From assembly GCA_900315975.1 (NCBI GenBank), contig ONBA01000026.1, forward strand, positions 1-64,000: a stretch of DNA of 64,000 nucleotides. Direction: 5' to 3'. How positions within the stretch are numbered: the first letter of the stretch is position 1; the number at the start of each line of letters is the position of its first letter. The DNA comes from an uncultured Ruminococcus sp. (GTDB lineage Bacteria; Bacillota_A; Clostridia; Oscillospirales; Ruminococcaceae). A model generated the notes under the pieces. That model was not told the origin of the DNA. It was given only the letters and a program-made list of their open reading frames with translations, and made no database searches. Shown here one piece after another: positions 45,117-53,528 of the stretch. A program made the position numbers and the translations under genes.

Positions 45117-45598
45117 ATGATTGTGATGATTGGGATGAGTGAGATAATAGATAAGCTCTATATGCACCGAAAAAGCTGATAAAATGCATTTTCCTGTTCT
45201 ACATTCTCGGAGTCTTGTGTGTAACCTTCATCGTCCGTGAAACAATGGTGCTGCGTACGCCGGAGAATCGAGGTGTGGTGCTACAGCCGTTCCGCGAGTT
45301 TGAAGCGATGGTGAACGGTACTCACTTCTTCTGGTTCAAACAGATATTTCTGAATGTCCTGCTTTTCGTGCCGTTTGGTTTCTTGCTGCCAATGATATCA
45401 AAGCATTTCAAAAATCCGATAATCACAGTGACTATCGGCTGTTTGTTTTCAGGAATGATAGAAATCATGCAGTATATCACCGGTAGAGGCTTGACAGAAG
45501 TTGATGATGTGATAACAAATACAATTGGCGCTGCGGTCGGCGTGGCGATGTATCATATTGTGTCCGGAGTCCTTCGGTATAACCGAATGATCGAGTAA
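45117..45598 (+). pseudogene. VanZ-like membrane protein, copy 2, frameshifted at the N-terminus
   Basis: From about 45179 the frame matches the protein at 11882-12328 (FYILGVLCVTFIVRETMVL, YITGRGLTEVDDVI) to 45598. Upstream this frame has a stop at 45152 and no good start, while the other frame begins at ATG 45117 or 45135 and reads KLYMHRKS then stop. Adding one A to the run at 45170-45174 joins them as HRKKLIKCIF, aligning with the copy-1 N-terminus. Either a one-base deletion or a base-calling error; TTG 45215 could give a shorter product. Confidence 0.72.
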
Positions 45599-45749
45599 CA
45601 TTTGTGATAGAGAACTGCTGACCTCTGCACGAACAGCTACCCTTTTGTCCACATCGTAGATTATTGTGAACACACCCTTAACTCTGCCCACACTCCCTTG
45701 CTAAATTACTCCTTTTATGGTGTAATGGTAGTCAGGAGGTGTGGTCAAG

Positions 45750-46091
45750 ATGAATGGTGAAGTTTTATCAAAGACTGTATTGATAATGTTCATAGCTGTG
45801 TTTGCTGTGGAAGTCTATCTATCCCACCAAAACGGCAAAGATTCCGGCGCAGTGAGCAGCAATTTATCAATCCGTATACACATCAGCGAGAAGATGCTCC
45901 GCACAGGTGCGCATATAGGATTCTTCGCAGTGATGACAGTATTAGCGTGTTGGGGTTCTCGGGTGATGATAGTAGCGGTATGGGCTGTCTTGGATGAAGT
46001 GACAAAACCGCTATTGAAGAACGGACGGCATTGTAGTACGATTGACATCGGGTGGAATCTGATAGGTGCAGCTGCAGGAAACTGCGTATGA
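45750..46091 (+). CDS. Short VanZ-like membrane protein
   Basis: A 113-residue protein with three hydrophobic segments and LRTGAHIGFFAVMTVLA and DEVTKPLLKNGRHCSTIDIG, a compact version of the VanZ pattern (cf. KCAHF and DEIHQSFVPGR at 6343-6852). AGGAGG lies ten bases before the ATG; GTG 45741 in frame is possible. Function unknown. Confidence 0.7.
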   Translation: MNGEVLSKTVLIMFIAVFAVEVYLSHQNGKDSGAVSSNLSIRIHISEKMLRTGAHIGFFAVMTVLACWGSRVMIVAVWAVLDEVTKPLLKNGRHCSTIDIGWNLIGAAAGNCV

Positions 46092-46156
46092 ATAATGATT
46101 GTATTTTGCGTTAAACCGTAACGGTTTCGATTGCTAAAGTGGACATCTATAAAGAG

Positions 46157-46209
46157 CAGCGGCTGTGGAAAGATGAGAAGTATCTCATTTGACCACAGCC
46201 GCTGTTTTT
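46157..46209. terminator. Strong convergent terminator
   Basis: CAGCGGCTGTGG with CCACAGCCGCTG, enclosing a second stem GATGAGA/TCTCATT, then TTTTT. It separates the + strand locus from the minus-strand genes beyond. Confidence 0.85.
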
Positions 46210-47779
46210 ATATCTCTACCGTCTCAAACCGGCATTCATGCTTCTTGGTTTTCTTATCGTAATTGATGCCGACAAACAGCACAGTGCCCTCATAGTCCTT
46301 CAGGCATTTTACATATCCCTTATCCTTGATCTGCGCAATTGCCAATCCGGCATTCTTATCCCATTTCAGTTCAACAATCATGGCAGGATTTGAGTTGCCG
46401 CGCCGGGGCACAAATACCAGATCCGCAAATCCCTCACCGCCGTGCAGCTCTCTGTAAACTGCATAGGTATCCTGTGCCGAATAGTAAGCAAGTGTCAGCA
46501 CACAGGCAAGCGAATTCTCATCGTTGTACCGGATCACCGATACATTGTCATTGTGAATCTCCGCGATCATCCCGGCGACCCGTTCAGCATCCTGCTTCAG
46601 CGTGTAGTTCAGCAGTCTATCAGACTGTTCGATCGCCTGTGATACCTTCTTGTATTCGGCAGTATCAGAGATCGAATTGACAAACTCCTGCCGCACCTCG
46701 GCATTCGGGATCCATGCAGTTTTCGTATCGAAATCATAAGTCAGATACCCCAGATGAATCAGCAGCGTCAAAACATCATCGGCACTTTCAAAGGTACACA
46801 TATCATTCTGGAATTTCTTGGTATTCACCGGGATATGCGCCCCGCCGATCATCTGAATGATCTTGTCCCGCAGACCGTTCTCATTGCGCCGGATATAGAC
46901 CTTCAGCGCTTCGTAGGACTCCGTCTGTGACCAGTAGTTGTCGAACACATGCGACATCAGTGCAGAGACCACCGAGCGGGGATTGTAGGTGGGAAGGCCG
47001 CTGACATTGTAGCCGTCATACCACTGCTTCACTTCTTCGAGTTTCACATTGTATTTCACGCAAAGCGATTCCACTTCCGCTTCGGTAAAACCGGTAAACT
47101 CTGCAAGCTGACGCTGATTCGTCATGGAATACTCATCAAACATATTCAGTGCAGAATGCTCGCCGTACTTCTTGATCGGCAGGATGCCGGTCATGTAGGC
47201 AAGCGCTACATAGGGCTGCCCTTTCAGCAGATCCCGCAGAAAATCCAGATATACTTTTTGTGCTGCACCATCGTTTTTGTAAATACGGAAAATGCAGTCC
47301 CATTCGTCGATGATGAAGATGAATCTCTCCTCTGTCTCGCTGTGCAGATCTTCTAAAACTGTAATCAGGCTGGTCTCATCCGGATCAACAGATGAGAATG
47401 TACGCCGCATTTCTTTCAGGATGCGTTTTTGCATGAAATCCAGTAACTCCTGAATGCTCTTGGTACGGCTCAGAAACTTCTGAATATCCACATGAATGAC
47501 ATTGTACTGGTTCAGATGCTTTTTGTAATCCGGTGCCTTTGAGATCTTAAACCGGGAGAATAATTCGTCAGAATCGCAGCCCTTGCTGTAATACGCCACG
47601 AGCATATTCTCAGCAATGGATTTCCCAAAGCGGCGTGGCCGGCTGACGCAGATGTGCTTGTTCTCACCAAACAAACAGCTATTGGTGAATTCAATCATCA
47701 TTGTTTTGTCAACATAGATTTCGGAGTTCAGTGCTGTGCCGGAAAACAAATCATTACCCGGATTCAGATAGATTCCCAT
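46208..47779 (-). CDS. AAA-ATPase-like / PD-(D/E)XK nuclease-like protein
   Basis: A 523-residue protein of a family common in gut anaerobes. The AAA part has SRPRRFGKSIAENM (P-loop) near residue 47 and FIFIIDEWDCIF (Walker B) near 155. The C-terminal part has GGEGFADLVFVPRRG, MIVELKWDK and AIAQIKDKGY, a PD-(D/E)XK-type core. The exact role is unknown; mobile-element or defence roles have been proposed for relatives. GGAAAGGAG precedes the ATG at 47779. Confidence 0.85.
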   Translation of the reverse strand: MGIYLNPGNDLFSGTALNSEIYVDKTMMIEFTNSCLFGENKHICVSRPRRFGKSIAENMLVAYYSKGCDSDELFSRFKISKAPDYKKHLNQYNVIHVDIQKFLSRTKSIQELLDFMQKRILKEMRRTFSSVDPDETSLITVLEDLHSETEERFIFIIDEWDCIFRIYKNDGAAQKVYLDFLRDLLKGQPYVALAYMTGILPIKKYGEHSALNMFDEYSMTNQRQLAEFTGFTEAEVESLCVKYNVKLEEVKQWYDGYNVSGLPTYNPRSVVSALMSHVFDNYWSQTESYEALKVYIRRNENGLRDKIIQMIGGAHIPVNTKKFQNDMCTFESADDVLTLLIHLGYLTYDFDTKTAWIPNAEVRQEFVNSISDTAEYKKVSQAIEQSDRLLNYTLKQDAERVAGMIAEIHNDNVSVIRYNDENSLACVLTLAYYSAQDTYAVYRELHGGEGFADLVFVPRRGNSNPAMIVELKWDKNAGLAIAQIKDKGYVKCLKDYEGTVLFVGINYDKKTKKHECRFETVEI

Positions 47780-47820
47780 ATGCGTTCCGCTCCTTTCCGT
47801 TAAAATTTGATATTACTGCT

Positions 47821-47849
47821 ATTATACCATAGGTTGAAGTAAAAAGCAA
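47821..47849 (-). promoter_or_regulatory. Promoter of the AAA/PD-(D/E)XK gene
   Basis: TTGCTT, 17 bases, TATAAT on the minus strand. Confidence 0.7.
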
Positions 47850-47976
47850 GTAGAAGATTAGAAGGTGGTTTGTGTTCAGTATGCTTGAGATAGTCATTTG
47901 GAAATGGATGCATTTGAAGACCATCTTTCTCCATATTAAGCATACCACTTTCAAAACTGATAATACATCTTTGAGT

Positions 47977-49857
47977 TTAGTTCGCTACGGAATCGCGCTC
48001 ACTACGCAAAAAGCCGTATCGTCCAGTTTCGTCTTTTGTAAATTCAATAAGATTTGCCGTACTATAATCAACATTTGAAGGCAGTTCGTTTTCGACGATG
48101 ATAATCTGATTTCCTCCGCAATGGTTGATTATGTAACGGAACAGCGACTCTCGCATTCCGGGAGTGGCAAGCTCCGTTTCATCTACCTTTTCTTTTTCCT
48201 TTAGCGACAGTATGGGAGAATCAAGGAACAGCATATGAAGCGCATACTTTCCGATGCTGTCGAGTTGCTGCATTAGGTTAAAGAGCATGATCGTGTTTAG
48301 AAATGCACGGTAGCCCTTTCCCTCGTTTTCCTTTGCTTTTCCATTTACAACAGCATCTAATGAATCAATGTCGATTCGTGCGACCGGATTATTCGGGTAT
48401 CCACACTCCCTTACCATGTTCTGAAATGCATCGTTCAATGTTTTCCACAGCTCAGATGATATTTTCTTTACCGCATCAATTTCCGCTACCTTTTCCTCGC
48501 CCTCCAAAGAACGAGAGGTTAGTTCATCGTTGAATTCCTGTGTAATGAAATCGAACGCATACAGTTTATGCTGCAGCAAAAGCCAATTCTGATAGGATTC
48601 TTTGGTAGCGGTCAGCTTTGCCGCTTTCGGCTTTAATTGCTTTTCAATCAGCTCTTTGAGCTGTTGGTACTGCCCATTTAATTCTGCCGACTTCCTCTCC
48701 AATTTCTGAATCTCTGTATCAGTATCACGCTCGGCAGCCTCTAAATCCTGCACTTGCACCTTCACGCGTTCCAGTTCAATATTGATCGCTTCGGTGTATT
48801 GGACTTGCTGTTGCGGCGGCAAGTCCATATCATGGTCACAGAATGGGCATTTTGTAGGTCTTTGTACCTTTCCACGCTTTGCCTCTCCGTCAGCGATAAA
48901 CCGCAGTCTTTTTATATCGGAGTCGTACTGTGTGTGTAGAATGCGAAACCGATCTCGGCGCAGCCGCATCTCGTCCAACAGGGGTGTGATTGAAAATATC
49001 TGTTCCAGCAATAGTCTACACTTTTCATTTGTCGATGCAATTGTGTTTTCAATTTCTGTTATTTCATCGAGGATGCTTTGCAGCCTCCCCTCAATATCTT
49101 CATCGCCGATCTCTTGCTTCATTTTTTGCAGTTCCGCACGTTGTTCGGTATACTCTTTGAGCTTTCCATTGAGATATGCAATAACACCTGCCTTTTGCTG
49201 CTTTCTCTGTTCTCGTTCTTTTTTACTTTCACTTGGTGCATCTTCAGCGTAGTCTTTCTCTTCAAAGAGATAAAGAAGAGACATAATGATTGCTACAGGT
49301 TTTTTGAATCCATGACTTGGATAGAAAACTGTTTCTTTTTTAAAGATGTTATCTTCATCAAGATAGAAAAATTGAAAAATCGTTCTAAGCGAGAGTGAAT
49401 TTGTGTCACGAGCTTTTGTGCTTATTATCTGCGGCGTTTCTGTTAATCCCATAAGGTACAGAAGAAGTTTTGAAAAGGGCTTTGCGTCCTTCTTAGCTTT
49501 CTCAGCATAATATTCTCCCACAGGGAATTCCGGGACATCAGAGTATGTCACCTCTATTGAATTGCTGGCAACTTCCTTCTTTTTTCCTTTCCCATCTACA
49601 ATCATTCGCTTGCAGCAGATTGTTTTTCCTGCGGTCGACTTGAATGTGATTTCAACCACATCATATTTAGTAACCAATTTTGAAAACGGGATTGCCGAGC
49701 CGCCAAGCATGAAATTAAGGCAGCCGAGAATGTACGACTTTCCCGTGTTCGAGGGACCGTGAACGATATTCACCCCATCCTGAAACTCAATCTTGGAAAC
49801 CAGCACATTTGTGGTGCTGCCGGAGACGGTAATGTCTTTAACATAGAACCTGCTCAT
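47977..49857 (-). CDS. SMC/Rad50-like ABC ATPase (DUF3732-type) of a predicted three-component conflict system
   Basis: A 626-residue ABC ATPase with Walker A GPSNTGKSYIL at 34-44, long coiled coils near 205-300 and 360-430, a central CPFCDHDM Cys pair near 336 as in zinc-hook proteins, and Walker B region HMLFLDSPILSL near 540. The C-terminus fits the DUF3732 group used in ABC three-component (ABC-3C) systems. The start overlaps the stop of the middle component (ATGA). Expected role: nucleic-acid or damage sensing that drives the partner proteins (family-level inference). Confidence 0.8.
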   Translation of the reverse strand: MSRFYVKDITVSGSTTNVLVSKIEFQDGVNIVHGPSNTGKSYILGCLNFMLGGSAIPFSKLVTKYDVVEITFKSTAGKTICCKRMIVDGKGKKKEVASNSIEVTYSDVPEFPVGEYYAEKAKKDAKPFSKLLLYLMGLTETPQIISTKARDTNSLSLRTIFQFFYLDEDNIFKKETVFYPSHGFKKPVAIIMSLLYLFEEKDYAEDAPSESKKEREQRKQQKAGVIAYLNGKLKEYTEQRAELQKMKQEIGDEDIEGRLQSILDEITEIENTIASTNEKCRLLLEQIFSITPLLDEMRLRRDRFRILHTQYDSDIKRLRFIADGEAKRGKVQRPTKCPFCDHDMDLPPQQQVQYTEAINIELERVKVQVQDLEAAERDTDTEIQKLERKSAELNGQYQQLKELIEKQLKPKAAKLTATKESYQNWLLLQHKLYAFDFITQEFNDELTSRSLEGEEKVAEIDAVKKISSELWKTLNDAFQNMVRECGYPNNPVARIDIDSLDAVVNGKAKENEGKGYRAFLNTIMLFNLMQQLDSIGKYALHMLFLDSPILSLKEKEKVDETELATPGMRESLFRYIINHCGGNQIIIVENELPSNVDYSTANLIEFTKDETGRYGFLRSERDSVAN

Positions 49858-50318
49858 TGTCCTGCCCCCTTCAGCGATGATGCCGCCATTTTATTGATCT
49901 CGGATATCAGTGTCCGTTCCGACTTCCTTCCGATGGATTTTATCACTTCTGCCGCCGTTGTTCGGTATTCTATTGCATAATCGCTGTCAAGTGACCTGCT
50001 CATGCGCTCACCCTCGTCTGTAAGTCGATACACAATTCCAGAGGAAGTTGATAGAGGTTTTGCATACCCATTAAATGTTAATTCCTTCAAGACCTTCTGT
50101 ACCAGCGGACGGCGAGATACAAATTCGCTGAATTTATACAAATTCTCACCATTCAGGTTATGGTCAGCTATTCCAAAAGTTTGCCCATATGTCACCATAA
50201 AATCGGCAGCGTAGATCATGTCTGCATTTTGTGGCTTTTTGAAAGCATCGATTAAAAGAATAAGGCGCAGTTCGTTTTCAAATTCGCTGTTGAATATTTT
50301 TAACACAATTATATCCAC
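49854..50318 (-). CDS. Middle component of the ABC three-component-like system
   Basis: A 154-residue helical protein with a winged-helix-like part (VQKVLKELTFNGYAKPL, GIVYRLTDEGERM). Small proteins of this kind link the ABC ATPase to the third component in ABC-3C systems. Its 5' end overlaps the upstream gene by ten bases and its 3' end overlaps the ATPase by four, so production of the three is coupled. Confidence 0.7.
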   Translation of the reverse strand: MDIIVLKIFNSEFENELRLILLIDAFKKPQNADMIYAADFMVTYGQTFGIADHNLNGENLYKFSEFVSRRPLVQKVLKELTFNGYAKPLSTSSGIVYRLTDEGERMSRSLDSDYAIEYRTTAAEVIKSIGRKSERTLISEINKMAASSLKGAGQ

Positions 50319-51499
50319 CCATCAAGTTTTTGTTTATTTACAAGCATATGACAAGCCCCCATTTTCTCGAAATTACCAACCCAGAGAGTTTCTTTGCTGA
50401 TAATACTTTTTTGAGTTGTTGTATGTGAGGCTGCAGTCAAAACAGCGCCAAGCCGAGCATACCCAGAAGGATAGTCCTGATCGTAGACTTCAATTACCCC
50501 GCCATACACTTCTTCCAAAAATATGTTGAAATACTCATCGGCATTTTCGCAATAAATATCTCGTGTTCCCCTGCGGAGAAGTTCTGCATCGTAATAATAG
50601 CCTCTTTGTCTAATGAAGTGCGACTTCAATTTAGTGTGGGCATTCAAATCATCCAGTGTCAGGTCGGGTATGCTGGTCTTTTCTTGATAAACTTTGAGAA
50701 GTGCATCAACATACCTTCTCTCGCTTTCATCAATCTCATCCGGTGTTTCCGCTGGCGGCAAGGGGTGTTTTTTGCTATCTTCTGTAAATCTTGTGTCGTC
50801 AGTTGGAGCCTGAACAGGAGAAATACCTGTGTTTTCATCAAGTTGGTACTCAAAGGAGATTTTTTGAGTGATTTTTTCACCCATATGTCCCTGATAGTAC
50901 CTTCTTGTCCGGTTGGAACCACTTGATGGACACCAAGCATCGTATGTATCCCGTCCGACACAGTTATCTGTGATTTCTGTAAGTGTGAAAAGAAGAACGC
51001 CTAAAAGGAAAGCAGGGATATTAATGATTACCATTTCCGACAAATCCGCTTTACTGACTGTTTTGCCGTCCGGATACACACAGAAAGATTGGGTAGAAAT
51101 GATGTTTTGATCTTGCTCAATTAGTTCCAACAAGGCTCTAACGAGCTTTTGATCCTTTTTTTGAGACGTATCCAAAAATTTAGACACAAATGCTGTCATC
51201 TCTCGATGACAAGCTGCATATTCGGATTTCATCCTATTCTGCAGTGCGATCCCTATTTCACACTTTACCATTTTCAGATTTCTGCTCTGACCAACCTTGC
51301 ATTGCTTAAAGTTCTGAGCATCGTCACGAGATACATCGTTAAGGCTGGGCAAGGCTATATGCAAAAGATTTGTAAGTAGGTTTTCATCTGTTATCAGGTT
51401 ATCAGCACCTGCGTACAGCTCACCATTTGTTGGCTTTTGTTGCGCTGCATCAACGACCAACGTAAAAAGAGTGCCTCCACATAATCTGTAATAATCCAT
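50309..51499 (-). CDS. Third component (possible effector/adaptor) of the ABC three-component-like system
   Basis: A 396-residue protein, first gene of the operon. The N-terminal half includes a hydrophobic helix VIINIPAFLLGVLLFTL near residue 160-176; the C-terminal half includes a Pro/Glu linker and FIRQRGYYYDAELLRRGTRD with an ordered tail (GYARLGAVLTAASHTTTQ). No nuclease, TIR or protease motif is recognised. The place in the operon matches the large variable component of ABC-3C systems. ATG at 51499. Confidence 0.6.
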   Translation of the reverse strand: MDYYRLCGGTLFTLVVDAAQQKPTNGELYAGADNLITDENLLTNLLHIALPSLNDVSRDDAQNFKQCKVGQSRNLKMVKCEIGIALQNRMKSEYAACHREMTAFVSKFLDTSQKKDQKLVRALLELIEQDQNIISTQSFCVYPDGKTVSKADLSEMVIINIPAFLLGVLLFTLTEITDNCVGRDTYDAWCPSSGSNRTRRYYQGHMGEKITQKISFEYQLDENTGISPVQAPTDDTRFTEDSKKHPLPPAETPDEIDESERRYVDALLKVYQEKTSIPDLTLDDLNAHTKLKSHFIRQRGYYYDAELLRRGTRDIYCENADEYFNIFLEEVYGGVIEVYDQDYPSGYARLGAVLTAASHTTTQKSIISKETLWVGNFEKMGACHMLVNKQKLDGWI

Positions 51500-51517
51500 A
51501 TCTTTGCCTTTCCCGAA

Positions 51518-51567
51518 ATTCGAGTAATTCGAGTGAAAACCCCATTGACATTCGACTGATTCGACTC
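51518..51567. repeat. Four copies of a 9-base motif in the leader of the ABC-3C-like operon
   Basis: ATTCGAGTA, ATTCGAGTG (51518-51535), then ATTCGACTG, ATTCGACTC (51550-51567). Placed between promoter and start codon, they look like regulator binding sites. Confidence 0.6.
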
Positions 51568-51607
51568 CTTAATAGAAGTAGAAAGTATTTGAAATCCTCT
51601 CATTCTA

Positions 51608-51636
51608 ATTATAGCACGAGTCCTTCAATATTTCAA
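51608..51636 (-). promoter_or_regulatory. Promoter of the ABC-3C-like operon
   Basis: TTGAAA, 17 bases, TATAAT on the minus strand. Transcription would start near 51600, about 100 bases before the first gene. Confidence 0.75.
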
Positions 51637-51808
51637 GTGCTAAAATGTATGGTTTAACAACAAAAGTTTGAATTCAGTCTTATCAATCTGCATAGTGGTA
51701 TACCAAACTGTCAGGGCAGTATTCCTAATCTATGATTTTTTCAAAGTCAAGGGAACGGAGCTGTGTCCAAGCACACAGCCCTCCCTAAAATTCTAAATAC
51801 ACATTTGC

Positions 51809-51930
51809 CGGATGCATACGGCAGATGGAAGTTCATACAGAACTATATCTTGTAGTAATAGGGTCAAACCATACCCACAAGCAAAGGATATAGCTGTATG
51901 TTCTCCCTTCGTATGCATCCGGCTATTTTT
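51809..51930 (+). ncRNA. Long nested hairpin ending in a T-run, upstream of the DUF4406 gene
   Basis: Outer stem GCCGGATGCATACG/CGTATGCATCCGGC is perfect (51809-51822 with 51910-51923) and is followed by TATTTTT. Inside are CATACAG/CTGTATG, CTATATC/GATATAG and TTGT plus GGGT with ACCC plus ACAA around an eight-base loop. It could be a terminator-type leader, a stable RNA or an element end. The rest of 51640-51975 shows no gene. Confidence 0.6.
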
Positions 51931-51975
51931 ATGCCGCGGCGCCGATGCACACCAATAAGAAAGGCAGGAATCAAC

Positions 51976-52389
51976 ATGAAACTCGTATATATCTGCTCAC
52001 CCCTCCGTCCGATCTCTCCTGTGGAAGCAGACCGAGCCGATGAGCTGAACAACAACATCCGGCTTGCCTGCGATGCCTGCACGCTTGCGGCATACCGCGG
52101 CTTCATCCCGGTCGCACCTCATATCTACTTCCCGCAGTTTCTCAGCGATGAAATGGCTTCCGAGAGAAAGATTGGGATGGACATGGGACTGGAGCTGCTC
52201 AGATGCTGCTCTCAGCTCTGGGTCATTTCTCCCCGCATCAGCAGCGGAATGTCTGCGGAGATCAAGGAAGCACAGAAGTGCGGCATTCCGGTGCTTGTGT
52301 TCACTGCCGCTGGGTTCCGTAAGTACACAGGCAACGGCGACACGACGGATAACTGCTACGCTGATACTGCAGACGGCGTAATCGAATAA
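51976..52389 (+). CDS. DUF4406-like (nucleoside deoxyribosyltransferase-fold) protein
   Basis: A 137-residue protein: KLVYICSPLRP, ACTLAAYRGFIPVAPHIYF, CCSQLWVISPRISSGMSAEI and CGIPVLVF. This is the Rossmann-like pattern of DUF4406/DUF1937 proteins common in phages, related to nucleoside 2-deoxyribosyltransferases. Activity not proven. ATG at 51976 with AGGCAGGAA upstream. First gene of the phage-like early region. Confidence 0.75.
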   Translation: MKLVYICSPLRPISPVEADRADELNNNIRLACDACTLAAYRGFIPVAPHIYFPQFLSDEMASERKIGMDMGLELLRCCSQLWVISPRISSGMSAEIKEAQKCGIPVLVFTAAGFRKYTGNGDTTDNCYADTADGVIE

Positions 52390-52431
52390 ACTTCAAGTAA
52401 AAATTCACATTTGTTAGTCAGGGCGCGCACT

Positions 52432-52610
52432 GGCGGACAGATGCTCATAACGGATAACAACCAAGATAACCTGTGATCTGTATATACCAAATCAGGTCTA
52501 ATGGATGTGTCCGTGTGTACATCTGCTGCCTGCGTGCCCAATTTTGTGGGTAATAGCGTGGCCCGCGCCGTGAGCATCTTCCGCCGATGCGTTCCTTGCA
52601 GAAAGGAACG
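52432..52610 (+). ncRNA. Multibranched leader RNA with a Shine-Dalgarno-sequestering hairpin
   Basis: GGCGGA-C-AGATGCTCA (52432-52447) pairs with TGAGCATCT-TCCGCC (52571-52585), 15 pairs with one bulged C, closing about 120 bases that contain smaller stems: ACCTG/CAGGT, GATGT/ACATC and CCC/GGG. Next, CGTTCCTT-GCAGA-AAGGAACG (52590-52610) buries the AAAGGA ribosome binding site of the gene at 52614. No known riboswitch is recognised. By eye only. Confidence 0.6.
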
Positions 52611-52613
52611 ATT

Positions 52614-53375
52614 ATGGAAAACATGAATGTTAACGCTCAGAATACACAGAACGCTGTAGCCGCAACCACTGCTGCCACTCTCCCTGTCATCACGGATAAG
52701 ACCACCCTCGGTGAACTGCTCGCCATGCTGAACCTCGGTGAGAAGCCGCCCGTACCGACACCGAGAGAACTGTTCGAGACGCTCGGCGCACCGATTGCAG
52801 ACACGAATGACTGTGTACTCTTCAGCAACGGCTTTGCGATCTACCAAAACTGCACTGGGCGCACAGTTGTCTGGCTCCCGTATTGCACGAGCTTCACCTA
52901 TTACTTCAATAAGCTCCGCGACTCGGAGAAGGATACGCTCCGGGAGACATACGAACTGCCTGACGGATTTCTCTCCACACAGCCGTGGATCCTTGCAGTG
53001 ACACTGATCGGTGACCACCGCATCGAGGCAAACAGCATGAACCGCACTGGCAGCCGCAAGGATACTGTAGATTTGGCAAGCAAGGACAATGGAGACAAAG
53101 ACGGAGCGATGGAGGAGATCATCGCTGATCCATTCCGCAGAACATTCAACTGGTATGATGGTCACATGGGCGAGAATCCGCAGGATGCCGTTGAGCGCCG
53201 TGAGACCAGAGAAGAGATGCTTGCGGCAATGACGGACAAGCAGCGCCAGATCTTTATTATGTACTATAGAGATGGAATGACTCAGGAACAGATTGCTGCG
53301 GCCTTTGGTATCTCTCAGGTAGGCGTGAAGCATCACTTGGATGCCGCATTGGAAAAGGCAAGAAAATTTTTCTGA
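52614..53375 (+). CDS. Sigma-70 region 4-like / phage transcription factor
   Basis: A 253-residue protein with an acidic, unassigned N-terminal 190 residues. The C-terminal helix-turn-helix DKQRQIFIMYYRDGMTQEQI followed by GISQVGVKHHLDAALEKA is typical of sigma factor region 4. Region 2 is not evident, so it may be a sigma-like regulator instead of a full sigma factor. ATG at 52614, with AAAGGA in the stem of the preceding hairpin. Confidence 0.75.
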   Translation: MENMNVNAQNTQNAVAATTAATLPVITDKTTLGELLAMLNLGEKPPVPTPRELFETLGAPIADTNDCVLFSNGFAIYQNCTGRTVVWLPYCTSFTYYFNKLRDSEKDTLRETYELPDGFLSTQPWILAVTLIGDHRIEANSMNRTGSRKDTVDLASKDNGDKDGAMEEIIADPFRRTFNWYDGHMGENPQDAVERRETREEMLAAMTDKQRQIFIMYYRDGMTQEQIAAAFGISQVGVKHHLDAALEKARKFF

Positions 53376-53528
53376 AAAAATTAGGAGCGATAGTTATATT
53401 TTCCCGGCTCCCACGACAATATATGAGAGGCTCTTGAAAAGACCTCCAAAAAGATAACGGCTGCGGTGTATTCCGTGGCCGTTCCGCTTTATACATTGGT
53501 CTATGACCGCAAAGAAAGGAAAAAGCCT

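Noticed and set aside
51518..51567. CRISPR array
   Set aside because: Repeats are 9 bases, four copies in pairs, with no spacers of proper length and no cas genes.
52587..52614. Earlier start for the sigma-like gene at 52587
   Set aside because: It would place the start inside the hairpin that carries the ribosome binding site of ATG 52614, and it has no site of its own.
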